This document shows, in pieces, positions 10,620 to 19,071 of a stretch of DNA of 64,000 nt (position 1 is its first letter; each line of letters begins with the position of its first letter). The notes beneath the pieces were generated by a model. The model did no database searches and was not told the origin of the DNA. It saw nothing but the letters and a program-made list of their open reading frames with translations. Both the position numbers and the translations under genes were made by a program. The stretch is taken from the NCBI RefSeq assembly GCF_000661915.1, contig NZ_CP007509.1, positions 2,993,501-3,057,500 on the forward strand, read 5' to 3'. The stretch comes from Stutzerimonas decontaminans (GTDB taxonomy: Bacteria > Pseudomonadota > Gammaproteobacteria > Pseudomonadales > Pseudomonadaceae).

Positions 10620-11090
10620 TCAAGGCCGAACGGCGGTGACTTCGATCTCGACAAGCCAATCGGGATTGGCCAAGCCTGCAACCTGAAAAACAGACCGGGT
10701 CGGAAGATTGGGCTGGTCTTCGGTGCCGAAGAACTGTGTATAGCCCTTCATGAATCCCTCGAAATCCATCTTGCCGGCCTTGGCCGAGTCGCCGACCAGA
10801 AATACCTGCATCTTGATCACATCCTTCATCGCTAGATTCAGGCTCTTGAGCGTTGCCTCGATGCTCTGCAGCACACTGACTGTCTGCGCTTCGGTATCAC
10901 CGTCGCTGATCCTCGGCACAGCGCCGCTAAGGTTGACCACGGTCGCGCTCGCAGGGATCTCTACCGCCAGCGAAATCGGGAAATCCGAATCGGGGATCTT
11001 GTGGCGGATTACGCCATCGGCTGCCTGGACGTGGCTCACGAACAGAACGGTGGACAGCAGCGTGGCGGCAGTTAGCAATTTACGGGTCAT
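10620..11090 (-). CDS. Secreted RidA/YjgF family protein
   Basis: The 156-residue protein has a Sec signal peptide (lysine/arginine start, hydrophobic LLTAATLLSTVLFVSH, likely cleavage after VQAA-type AxA). A RidA/YjgF-fold domain follows, with the family-style VVNLSGAVP and a C-terminal VEIEVTAV. RidA proteins hydrolyse reactive enamines/imines made by amine-oxidising or PLP enzymes; most are cytosolic, so export is unusual. The RidA arginine that binds the carboxylate may be the one in LPTRSVFQVAGL. It is the third gene of a leftward set after an exported flavin amine oxidase and a cytochrome c, which suggests it hydrolyses the imine made in the periplasm. GGAGA precedes the ATG. Confidence 0.8.
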   Translation of the reverse strand: MTRKLLTAATLLSTVLFVSHVQAADGVIRHKIPDSDFPISLAVEIPASATVVNLSGAVPRISDGDTEAQTVSVLQSIEATLKSLNLAMKDVIKMQVFLVGDSAKAGKMDFEGFMKGYTQFFGTEDQPNLPTRSVFQVAGLANPDWLVEIEVTAVRP

Positions 11091-11117
11091 CGATTTCTCC
11101 TGGTTGATATTCGGGCT

Positions 11118-11528
11118 CTAGCGCAGGCTGATCTTGCGCACGTCCTCGACGCTGACGGCGTCGGGGAAGTTGTTGTCGAAGTGAGTACGGACATAATTCA
11201 CCACCTCGGCGATCTGCTGATCACTGAGATAGTCCTTGAAGCTGGGCATACCGCCCTGGCCGTTCACCACCATGTAGATCGGGTAGGCCGCTGACGCGAC
11301 GCGCGGATTGTCCTTGAGCGCAGGGTAGGCACCAGCCCCAATCGCGCCCTGTCCGCCTTCCATGTGACAGCCCTGGCAGATACCGTTGAACAGATCCTCC
11401 CCGGTTGTCTCCTCGAAGGTTTCGCCCTTGGAAAAAGGTGGCGGATTCGCCGCCGAAGCGGGAGTCGCCGCGACCGCCACGGCCAGAAGGCTGATCGCTG
11501 CAACCAGGCCTGGGTTGAATATCGACAT
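11118..11528 (-). CDS. Periplasmic monohaem cytochrome c
   Basis: The 136-residue protein has a signal peptide (LVAAISLLAVAVAATPASA) and one haem-binding CQGCH motif near residue 50. A downstream methionine in GQGGMPSFKDYLS is the likely second axial ligand, and the C-terminal helix is IAEVVNYVRTHF, as in class I cytochromes c. An in-frame ATG lies five codons earlier, but AGGAGAA sits seven bases before ATG 11528, so that start is used. The gene begins about 20 bases after the amine oxidase stop. By analogy with NicA2 and its cytochrome partner in Pseudomonas putida, it probably takes electrons from the flavoenzyme. Confidence 0.88.
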   Translation of the reverse strand: MSIFNPGLVAAISLLAVAVAATPASAANPPPFSKGETFEETTGEDLFNGICQGCHMEGGQGAIGAGAYPALKDNPRVASAAYPIYMVVNGQGGMPSFKDYLSDQQIAEVVNYVRTHFDNNFPDAVSVEDVRKISLR

Positions 11529-11546
11529 GATGCTTCTCCTCATGAC

Positions 11547-13145
11547 TCAGGCAGCACGCTGCGTGGCGACGGCGTGGGTGTGAAGGCGCTTGATTGCATC
11601 GAGCGAGGACAGAATCGCCCCTTCCATCCACGCCGGGATGTAGGACGCATGCTCACCGGCCAGAACGATGCGGCCATCGATCTGGCACAGATTGCGGTAA
11701 TGCTTCTCACGGCTGTCTTCGCTCCACATGCCGTAGCATCCCTGCGCCCAAGGCACGCGGTGCCAGCCAACGGCGATGCCGTTATCGAACTCCTCGGGAT
11801 ATTGCGCGTGCAGCAGTGCGCCGTACTCGACGGCTTTTTTCACACGCTGTTCAGGGGACATAGCGGTGAATTCGTAGGCATTGGGACCCCAGACATAGGC
11901 GCCCAGTAGCACTGCCTTGCCACTTTTCCCGTAGTCGGTGCTGGGATAGCTGATCTTCTCGATGGGAGTGTTGGTGTAGCTGATGCCACCGTAAATGTGC
12001 TCGTCTTCTTCCCAGAACCGACGCTTGAACTGCAAGCCGATCTTTACGGAGGAGTCATAGGGCACGGCGCGGATCGCATCCTGCATGGATTGACTGACGC
12101 TTACGGGGATCTGGCTCAGGATCGACAGCGGCAGTGTGCAGACGCACCAGTCGGCTTTGTCCTGCATCGCTTCGCCGCTGCCGTCGCTGTTCTTGTAGGT
12201 CACGGTAACGCCCTGCTCGTTCTGGTCGATGCGCGTGACCTTGGAACCGTAGCGAATCATCTCCCCCGTTTCACGCTCGAAGGCCTTGGCAATCATGTCC
12301 ATGCCACCGACCGGCTGGAAGATGCTGCTCTGATACTCGTATTCCTGCCCGTCGATCAGTTTTTTCCACAGCCCGGAATCGATCAACGCCTGCCGGTCGA
12401 TAGGCTCCGACGGCTCGGCCAATGGCATCAACCCGCCCCCTGCATCGACTGCAAAGCCGCGGCGCAGGCTCGACTCCATGTTTTTTCGGTAATTGCCGTC
12501 GTGGTCGAGCGCACCCCACGCGCGCAGCGACTCGAATAGCTTCTCGCGATCTTCCACGGTCAGGCTCTGGTCCAACGCGCCCTGATTGACCGCCTTGCCC
12601 AACAGCTCGGCGACATGTCCCTGAAAGTCGGCCTGCACTTCGCGGTGACGCTTCGGCTTACCGCCGAAGGCCTCGGTGGAGTGCACCAGCGCGTTGTAAT
12701 TGACCTGAATGAAAGGTTCGAGCTTCACCCCGAAACGCTTGCAGTAAGCCAGAACAGCATGATGGTGATAAGGAATGCGCCAGGGACCGGGATTTAGGTA
12801 GTTGCCTTCATCGAAACGGCATTCCTGGGTCGCACCGCCCAGCTCGGTGTAACGGTCGCCTCCGCGCAGGGACCAGCAGCGCCCGCCAGCCTTGGCGTTG
12901 TACTCAAGCACCTTGACCTTGTAGCCGGCACGGCGAAGCTCGTAAGCCGCCGCCATTCCAGCGAGTCCGGCGCCCAGTACAAGTACAGACGCGCCCTTTG
13001 GTGCGCCGCTCAGGGCGAACTGCTCGTTGTGATGGGTTTCGGCGGCAAAGCCAAGCGAGGTCATTGCCTGGTACATGGCAGCCGCACCGGCCGTCTTGCC
13101 AATCCACTGCAAAAGTGTACGTCTGCTTACAGCGTAACTTTCCAC
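11547..13145 (-). CDS. Tat-exported flavin amine oxidase/dehydrogenase
   Basis: The 532-residue protein starts at GTG 13145 with AAGGAA upstream. A twin-arginine signal (SRRTLLQWIG, then hydrophobic AAAMYQAM) leads into the FAD dinucleotide-binding motif VLGAGLAGMAAAYEL near residue 57 and the GGRCWSLRGG motif near 87. The C-terminal flavin motif is IVLAGEHASYIPAWMEGAILS. This is the monoamine oxidase / L-amino acid oxidase superfamily. The substrate is unknown. The genes for a cytochrome c and a RidA protein follow in the same direction, so it may work as a dehydrogenase passing electrons to the cytochrome, as NicA2 does, instead of reducing oxygen. An oxidase function is the alternative. 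Confidence 0.85.
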   Translation of the reverse strand: MESYAVSRRTLLQWIGKTAGAAAMYQAMTSLGFAAETHHNEQFALSGAPKGASVLVLGAGLAGMAAAYELRRAGYKVKVLEYNAKAGGRCWSLRGGDRYTELGGATQECRFDEGNYLNPGPWRIPYHHHAVLAYCKRFGVKLEPFIQVNYNALVHSTEAFGGKPKRHREVQADFQGHVAELLGKAVNQGALDQSLTVEDREKLFESLRAWGALDHDGNYRKNMESSLRRGFAVDAGGGLMPLAEPSEPIDRQALIDSGLWKKLIDGQEYEYQSSIFQPVGGMDMIAKAFERETGEMIRYGSKVTRIDQNEQGVTVTYKNSDGSGEAMQDKADWCVCTLPLSILSQIPVSVSQSMQDAIRAVPYDSSVKIGLQFKRRFWEEDEHIYGGISYTNTPIEKISYPSTDYGKSGKAVLLGAYVWGPNAYEFTAMSPEQRVKKAVEYGALLHAQYPEEFDNGIAVGWHRVPWAQGCYGMWSEDSREKHYRNLCQIDGRIVLAGEHASYIPAWMEGAILSSLDAIKRLHTHAVATQRAA

Positions 13146-13660
13146 GATGTTAATTCCTTGAAATCTGCATAACTAAGCATGCCGACTGTTGATCAAACAG
13201 CAGGGTGATGGAAGCGGATCTCACTTCCGGTTTACCTAGGCAATTCGTACTTAGCAATCAGCGCGCCAGAAGCTCTGTAACGGGCATTTCAAGGTCAAAG
13301 AAGCAACTATTCAATTACACCAACACAAAATAAAAGTGAAAACTAACGGAACAGTTCGAATTGTACCGGCACAGTTAAAAAGTGTTTTCAGTGCAACTAT
13401 TAGTGCCACGCAAGCAGGTGGTGCATTCCACTTAAAGAAGCACTTCAAAAGAGCATTATCAATCGCCTCAATCGCAGCAGGCATTTCACTGAAATTCGAA
13501 CTTGCCCACCCCGGCCTGAATCATCGGGAAATGAGCGCGCACGGAACCATCGCCAAGGTTGTCACGCCAAACAGTCAGTACCTATGCGTTGACCGCTACC
13601 GGTCCAGGCGCCCGCCACGCACACCCACCGCAGCCAGTCTGCATATGAAAAGGTGAAGTC
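13146..13660. other. AT-rich regulatory gap upstream of the amine oxidase set
   Basis: This 515-base stretch between divergent genes is clearly richer in A and T than its surroundings. It contains the 22-base palindrome at 13347-13368. An open frame of 106 codons (13336-13656, +) has no recognisable protein character and overlaps that palindrome, so I do not call it a gene. The rest presumably holds promoters for both sides. Confidence 0.55.
13347..13368. promoter_or_regulatory. 22-bp near-perfect palindrome, probable operator
   Basis: The half-sites are CGGAACAGTTC and GAATTGTACCG, which pair at 9 of 11 positions around the centre TTCGAA. The site lies about 200 bases upstream of the amine oxidase start and 290 upstream of the rightward gene. 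Its size and symmetry fit a dimeric repressor (TetR-like), but no regulator gene is adjacent. Confidence 0.5.
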
Positions 13661-14257
13661 ATGACCCAGATTCTCATTGCGGCCTTTGACCGCTACGCCG
13701 AAGCAGAGCAAGTCAAAGCCGAACTCGTGAGCGAAGGAGTGTCCAGCGATGACATCCAGATATCGGCATCCTTCAACACCGAAACCGTCGACAGCAGCCG
13801 GGTGGAAGTGGTCGGCGAGGAGCCGGATGAAGATGCAACGGTGGCGGACAAGATCGGCAGTTTCTTTCACAAGGTCTTCGGCGACGGATCGAGCAAGCAT
13901 GCAGGCCGTTACCCCGAAGCGGCCCGCCGCGGGTCGACCATCGTGACCGTAACGCTTGAAGACGACAGCCGGGTATCCACCGTCGAACGAGTCATGGAGC
14001 GCAACGGTGCCATCGATATCGACGAGCGCAGTGCCAAGTGGGGCGACGACGATGCCACGCCAGTAACCGCCAGCACCGAGACGTTGACCACCGGCTACCC
14101 GGATGCCACTTCAATCAGCGTTGATGAGCGCGAACTGGACGGCAGCGCAACACCGGATCGTGGCCAGGATGCCGGCTCGATTCCCGGCCGAGCCGAAAAC
14201 GAAAAAGCCGCGCGCCGCGACAACACTGCAGGCCGAGTGCGCATCATCCCGCGCTGA
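13661..14257 (+). CDS. Stress-type hypothetical protein
   Basis: The 198-residue acidic protein starts after AAAAGGTGAAGTC. The first 40 residues (ILIAAFDRYAEAEQVKAELV) and the stretch RRGSTIVTVTLEDDSRVSTVERVM resemble the repeat fold of YsnF / general stress protein 17M-like proteins, in which a ferredoxin-like unit carries a helix that pairs with the next strand. The C-terminal third is a low-complexity hydrophilic tail. No enzyme motif is seen. Such proteins are common in soil bacteria and their function is unknown. Confidence 0.7.
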   Translation: MTQILIAAFDRYAEAEQVKAELVSEGVSSDDIQISASFNTETVDSSRVEVVGEEPDEDATVADKIGSFFHKVFGDGSSKHAGRYPEAARRGSTIVTVTLEDDSRVSTVERVMERNGAIDIDERSAKWGDDDATPVTASTETLTTGYPDATSISVDERELDGSATPDRGQDAGSIPGRAENEKAARRDNTAGRVRIIPR

Positions 14258-14272
14258 ACCGACGCGGCCACC

Positions 14273-15004
14273 TCAATCACGCAACATCGCCTGCACCGCC
14301 AGTGCGTTTTCGGTTGCAGCGCCGCTGGCGGTGTTGTCGAAGATGCACCAGCACGGCACGCCGGACCGAGCGCAAGCCCGCAACTCACCCGCCAGCCGCT
14401 CCAGCCATTCGGCCGAGTAGGCCGAATGGTAGATACGTGGCGAGCCGTGCAGCCGGTAGTAACGCATGCCCGCCCAGCCACCCGGCTGATCGCCCCCGGC
14501 AATTGGTGAAGGGTCCGCTGCCACCCGGGCGATTCGCCAACGCTCGAGCAGTTCATCGGCATCCAGCCAGCTCGCATGCCGCGGCTCCAGGGCGAGTTGG
14601 CCGGCATAGCGCTCGCGTAGCGCTTCGAAGAAATCGCCTGCCACCGCACGCTCGAAGCCGAGCGATGGCGGCAGCTGCAACAGCAGGCAACCGAGTTTGT
14701 CGCCAAGCTCGGTCGCTTCGTCGAGAAAACCTTCAAGCGCGGCGCCGCAGTCGCGCAATCGCTGTTCATGGGTGATCTGCCGAGGCACCTTTACACAGAA
14801 ACCGAAACCCTCCGGCACGCTCGCGGCCCACTTGCGGTAGGTTGCCGGACGATGCGGACGGTAGAACGAACTGTTGATTTCGACTGCCGTGAACTGATGG
14901 GCGAAGCGCTGCAGATGGGTGCCATCGCTCGGGAACGCCGGCCAGGCCGCTCGCGGCAGGCTCCAACCGGCGTAGCCAAGACGAATGCTTTCGCTGGATT
15001 TCAT
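14273..15004 (-). CDS. DUF72 domain-containing protein (YecE family)
   Basis: The 243-residue protein has the family hallmarks in order: RLGYAGWSLP at the start, FTAVEINSSFYRPH near residue 47, FCVKVPRQITH near 72, LLQLPPS near 105, LALEPRHASW near 130, and a C-terminal YYRLHGSPR and CWCIFDNT. DUF72 proteins adopt a TIM-barrel fold; their function is unknown. The frame is open 36 codons upstream, but ATG 15004 starts at the conserved strand. It diverges from the channel gene with 88 bases between starts. Confidence 0.88.
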   Translation of the reverse strand: MKSSESIRLGYAGWSLPRAAWPAFPSDGTHLQRFAHQFTAVEINSSFYRPHRPATYRKWAASVPEGFGFCVKVPRQITHEQRLRDCGAALEGFLDEATELGDKLGCLLLQLPPSLGFERAVAGDFFEALRERYAGQLALEPRHASWLDADELLERWRIARVAADPSPIAGGDQPGGWAGMRYYRLHGSPRIYHSAYSAEWLERLAGELRACARSGVPCWCIFDNTASGAATENALAVQAMLRD

Positions 15005-15092
15005 CGAAAATCCTCTTGATCTCGCAGCCAACGCTGGCTGGTCATGTGCTTTAAACTTGCGCGCCGCCCGCCTCAGCTCACACGGTTCATCC

Positions 15093-15881
15093 ATGAAGCA
15101 ACGCTCCGTCACGCCTTTTCAGATACTCATCCTGGTGCTGTCGATTTATGTGATCGGCGCGCTGGTGGCCGATCTGGTATTCGATCTGCCCGACGACATA
15201 TCGACTCTGCTTGGGTATCTGGACAACATCGTCTGCTTCTTTTTCTTCCTCGACTTCTGGATGCGCCTGCAACAGGCCGAGAACAAGTTGCGCTTCATGC
15301 GCTGGGGCTGGGTCGATCTGCTGGCCAGCGTACCGGCCGGTGGGCTGCAGGCAGCCAAGCTGTTCCGTGCATTCCAGATTCTGCGGGTGCTACGGGCGAT
15401 CAAGTCGCTGCGGCTGATCTGGCGCATCCTGTTTCGCAACCGTGCCGAAGGCATCGTCGCCTCTGCCGCCACGGCAACCATGCTACTGGTGGCCTTCGGC
15501 GCGTTGACCATGCTCCTGGTGGAAGCGCCGAATCCGGAGAGCTCGATCAACACGCCGGAAGAGGCGCTGTGGTGGGCATTCGTCACCGTCACCACGGTCG
15601 GCTACGGCGACTTCTATCCGGTCACTACCCAGGGCCGCATTGTCGCGGTGCTGTTGATGGTCTCCGGCGTCGGGCTATTCGGCAGCTTCGCCGCCTATAT
15701 CGGTTCGCTGTTCGTCGCCGACCGGCACGAGGAAGACAACCGCGAGCAACTGGCCGACCGGGAAACGCTGCAGCGGCTGCTGCTGCAAGTGGAGTGCCTG
15801 ACCGAGGAAGTGCGCAGCCTGAAGCTGCAGCTGAGTGACAATCGCCGTGAAGATGGCGATAGGGTGGAGCGAGAGGGTTGA
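15093..15881 (+). CDS. Voltage-gated-type potassium channel
   Basis: The 262-residue protein has the six-helix plan of a Kv-like channel. S1 covers residues 9-28 and S2-S3 follow. An arginine-rich S4 region (RAFQILRVLRAIKSLRLIWR) lies near residue 90. The selectivity filter TVGYGD comes near residue 170, followed by the inner helix VLLMVSGVGLFGSFAAYIG. The last 50 residues are charged and coiled-coil-like. The filter makes potassium selectivity very likely. Gating by voltage is inferred from the spaced arginines in S4. Confidence 0.88.
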   Translation: MKQRSVTPFQILILVLSIYVIGALVADLVFDLPDDISTLLGYLDNIVCFFFFLDFWMRLQQAENKLRFMRWGWVDLLASVPAGGLQAAKLFRAFQILRVLRAIKSLRLIWRILFRNRAEGIVASAATATMLLVAFGALTMLLVEAPNPESSINTPEEALWWAFVTVTTVGYGDFYPVTTQGRIVAVLLMVSGVGLFGSFAAYIGSLFVADRHEEDNREQLADRETLQRLLLQVECLTEEVRSLKLQLSDNRREDGDRVEREG

Positions 15882-15928
15882 GCTGAAAGCCCCTGCACCT
15901 TGAAGGCGCAAGGGCTGCCGAGGCGCAA

Positions 15929-16366
15929 TCAGTTGGCGAAGTAGGCCTGAGCGCGAGCCACTTCAGCCGGCGTCGGCTTGTACACGGTCCACTGGTCACC
16001 GGCGTTCTTCTTGTAGCGAACCTCGTTTTTCTCTACGTCGAACTCGTAGAACGGGTAGACCTCACGCAGGTTGTAGAACGCCGCCGGGGCGAAGAACAGG
16101 ATGTCCGCGACCAGATAGCCACTGTTGAACTTCAACGGAATCAGACCGTACATCGGCTCCATACCCGGCTTCTCGGCACGGAAGCGGTACTGGCCGAAGC
16201 TGGTGGCCTTGTAGGTCTTGCTGACGGGGTTCTTCAGTACCAGCGGTGCGTCCTGGTTGATCTTGATGGCAAGATCCGGATCGGTGGAGCGCAGCGAAGT
16301 GGTGGCGGTGCAGGCCGAAAGCAGTACGGCACTAACGGCTACGGCAAGAATGTGTTTGGCGTTCAT
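15929..16366 (-). CDS. Lipoprotein of unknown function
   Basis: The 145-residue protein has a lipoprotein signal peptide with the lipobox LLSAC at residues 15-19 and threonine/serine residues after it. The mature part contains the aromatic-rich segment FFAPAAFYNLREVYPFYEFDV and no enzymatic motif. AAGGGA lies ahead of the ATG. It converges with the potassium channel gene. Confidence 0.8.
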   Translation of the reverse strand: MNAKHILAVAVSAVLLSACTATTSLRSTDPDLAIKINQDAPLVLKNPVSKTYKATSFGQYRFRAEKPGMEPMYGLIPLKFNSGYLVADILFFAPAAFYNLREVYPFYEFDVEKNEVRYKKNAGDQWTVYKPTPAEVARAQAYFAN

Positions 16367-16642
16367 CTTTAAGTCCCTTGTTGTCCATCGAAAAATCGAC
16401 AGCTCTCATCCAGCCGGCTCTACCGGGGCTGTTGGCCATCCATTGCGGCGCGCACTATAGGGCATGGGCCAATAATGGCCAACAGCCATCCTGACAGACG
16501 GTTCGCTTTCTTGATTGCCGTCACGCAAGAAGAGAAAACACGACACCTCCCCCTATAATCGCCGACCGGTCACGCGCCCTGCCGAGCAAACGAGCGCATC
16601 GTGAGTCGTAGAAAACAAGACTGATCAGCAAAGGTGTCGATC

Positions 16643-19003
16643 ATGGCCAAGGCCGGCGGTAAGCAGTTCAAATCCATCAGGCTCGAGCGTCTGGCGCGTT
16701 TCATCGACTGGGCGACGGCGCGCTATCCGGATTTCAATGCGAAGAAGCATCATCAGGAAAAGTGGTTCACGCCTTACATTGGCTATCCCATCGCCGGGCT
16801 CGGGCGCGCAGCCAAGGCGTTCTGGCTGGGGCTGCATGGGCAGGCGGTGGATGAACTGCTGGCCGAACCTGCCGCAGACGAGCTGCTCGATCGGGTCGTC
16901 AGCCGCGACCTCGGCGAGATTCTCTGCAGCGTCGATCTGTTCGGCAGCGAGAAGACCTTCAGCCTGGGCTCCCCGCCCCATCTGCTGGAACCTGAGTGGG
17001 CGCTGCGTCTGGACGACAGCCCGCAGCGCGGCGATTTCGCCGGCAACCTGAAACAGGCCGTGCAGCGCTACGTGCGCAATCGGCTGCAGGTGCTCGAACG
17101 GCCCTTTGCCGAGATGGATGAAGACGAGCGTCAGCGCTGTCTGGCGCGCATTCGACCGGAGCTGTCGCGACTCGACGAGTTCCTGCCGCATGCCGTCGCC
17201 ACGCTCAACGAGATCCGCCACGAGCTGCGCTACGTGGTGCCGTTGCGACGCGACAGTCTCGTGCTCGAACTGCAGCGCCGCATCCCCGCTGGCCAGGATC
17301 ATCTGCTCGGCGCGACCGAGGTCGAGGCTTGGAAAAGAAAGGACCGGGAGGAGCTGCAGGCCACCTTCGAGCGCATGCTCGAGCTCGCCGACGGCTTCGA
17401 CCTGCAGCTGCTCGGGCACAAGCGCCTGACCGAACTCTTCGCGCTCGAACCCGGACGCATGCGCAAGGCGATCCGTGCCGCCCGCCGCGAGCATGAGGAG
17501 AAAATGGCGTTTGCCGTGCTGCTGGAGAACAACCCGCGCTTCGTCCACTACCACAAGCTCTACCCGGCCCGGCGCCTGACGCGCCGCTGGACCGCCCTGC
17601 TCGGCCCGACCAACAGCGGCAAGACCCACCGTTCCATCGAGGCGATGGCGGCGGCCGAGCATGGCATCTACCTGTCGCCGCTGCGGCTGATGGCGCTGGA
17701 GAATCAGGAGCGCATCGAATCGATGGGTGTGCCCTGCTCGCTGGTAACCGGCGAGGAAGAAATCATCCGCGAAGGCGCCACGCACTTCTGCTGCACCGTG
17801 GAGGAGTTCGCCCGTTTCCGCCATCAGCACTGGGACGTAGTGGTGGTCGATGAAGTGCAGATGATGGCCGACCCGCAACGCGGCTGGGCCTGGGTCGATG
17901 CCTTGGTCAGCGCGCACACGCCGCAACTGATGATGACCGGCCCGGCGCTTATCGAGCCCTCTTTGCGCACCCTCTGCGACCTCTGCGAGGACAAGCTGGT
18001 GGTGCAGCGCACCAAGCGCCTGTCGCCGGTCGAAGTCGCCCGCCATGCCACGACGCTGGAGCGCCTGGAACCCGGCTCGCTGCTGGTGGCGTTCAGTCGC
18101 AAGTTGGTGCTCGAACTCAAGGGCATGCTCGAAAGCGCCGGCAAGAGCGTCTCGGTGGTCTACGGTGCGCTCTCGCCGGAGGTGCGTCGCGAACAGGCCC
18201 GGCGCTTTCGCGAAGGCGAGGCGGACATCATGGTCGCCACCGATGCAGTCGGCATGGGCCTCAACCTGCCGGCGCATACGCTGTGCTTCTATACGGACGA
18301 AAAGTTCGACGGCATCCAGAATCGTCAGCTCAAGGTACAGGAGGTCAAGCAGATCGGCGGTCGGGCCGGGCGTTTCGGCCACCACGACAGCGGCGAGATC
18401 ACCGCGCTCGATCCGCAGACGCTCAAGTCCATCCGCCGCCTGTTCAACAGCCCGGATGCGCCGGTGGACCTGAGTCAGTTCCAGGTGCGCCCGTCCATCG
18501 ATCACCTCTCCGCCATTTCCGAACTGATGGGCGAGCCGAGCCTGCTGCGCGCCTGGCTGACCTTCAACCGCAATATCAACTACGGAGAGGCCTTCATCTC
18601 GATATTGCCGGACGAACTGGCCGAATGGATCGAGCTGATCGACGATCCGAAGATTCCGCTCTGGCTGCGCTGGACGTTCGCCTGCACGCCGATCCGTGGC
18701 GGCTTCGACAGCCCGGCCAGTCAGCATGCCCAACGCTGGATCAAGCGGGTCGCCGAAGGCCATGCCATTCCGATGCCCAAGCTGCTGCTTGGTGCCGATC
18801 TGGCCGGTCTGGAAAGCACTCTGCATGTGGTGGAGACCTACCTGCATCTGGCTCGCAGCCTGCCCGAACACTTTCCCGAGCACGACGATGGCGAGGCGGC
18901 GCGCAAGCTGCTCAATGACGCCATCACCCGCGAGCTGTCGCGCCAGCGTAAGCCACGAGCGGCGCGGCGCAGTGGAGGTCGCAAGGCTGGGCGGCGGCGC
19001 TGA
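16643..19003 (+). CDS. SUV3-type DEAD/DEAH-box RNA helicase
   Basis: The 786-residue protein resembles SUPV3L1/Suv3, the mitochondrial degradosome helicase. An approximately 310-residue N-terminal region precedes the motor. The motor has Walker A LLGPTNSGKTH near residue 320, Walker B VVVDEVQMM near 405, the motif III segment MMTGPALIEPS, VATDAVGMGLNLP near 535 and motif VI QIGGRAGRFG near 570. A C-terminal Suv3-like region and a basic arginine-rich tail follow. In mitochondria Suv3 unwinds RNA for decay; the bacterial role is not settled. ATG 16643 lies about eight bases after AAAGGTG and is preferred to the GTG at 16634. Confidence 0.85.
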   Translation: MAKAGGKQFKSIRLERLARFIDWATARYPDFNAKKHHQEKWFTPYIGYPIAGLGRAAKAFWLGLHGQAVDELLAEPAADELLDRVVSRDLGEILCSVDLFGSEKTFSLGSPPHLLEPEWALRLDDSPQRGDFAGNLKQAVQRYVRNRLQVLERPFAEMDEDERQRCLARIRPELSRLDEFLPHAVATLNEIRHELRYVVPLRRDSLVLELQRRIPAGQDHLLGATEVEAWKRKDREELQATFERMLELADGFDLQLLGHKRLTELFALEPGRMRKAIRAARREHEEKMAFAVLLENNPRFVHYHKLYPARRLTRRWTALLGPTNSGKTHRSIEAMAAAEHGIYLSPLRLMALENQERIESMGVPCSLVTGEEEIIREGATHFCCTVEEFARFRHQHWDVVVVDEVQMMADPQRGWAWVDALVSAHTPQLMMTGPALIEPSLRTLCDLCEDKLVVQRTKRLSPVEVARHATTLERLEPGSLLVAFSRKLVLELKGMLESAGKSVSVVYGALSPEVRREQARRFREGEADIMVATDAVGMGLNLPAHTLCFYTDEKFDGIQNRQLKVQEVKQIGGRAGRFGHHDSGEITALDPQTLKSIRRLFNSPDAPVDLSQFQVRPSIDHLSAISELMGEPSLLRAWLTFNRNINYGEAFISILPDELAEWIELIDDPKIPLWLRWTFACTPIRGGFDSPASQHAQRWIKRVAEGHAIPMPKLLLGADLAGLESTLHVVETYLHLARSLPEHFPEHDDGEAARKLLNDAITRELSRQRKPRAARRSGGRKAGRRR

Positions 19004-19071
19004 GTTTATGTCCGCTCGAGCCACGCCTTGCGCTCTATAATCGCCGCTTTGCTTCGGAGCGCGAGCCTGCC

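Noticed and set aside
13402..13420. TGGCAC...TTGCA on the minus strand, like a sigma-54 promoter for the amine oxidase set
   Set aside because: The spacing between GG and GC is one base too long (11 instead of 10), which normally prevents function.
13336..13656. A 106-codon frame in the AT-rich gap
   Set aside because: It overlaps the palindrome, has no good ribosome site and no recognisable sequence.
16625..19024. A 799-codon open frame on the minus strand opposite the helicase
   Set aside because: It mirrors the SUV3-type gene in high-GC DNA and lacks protein motifs.
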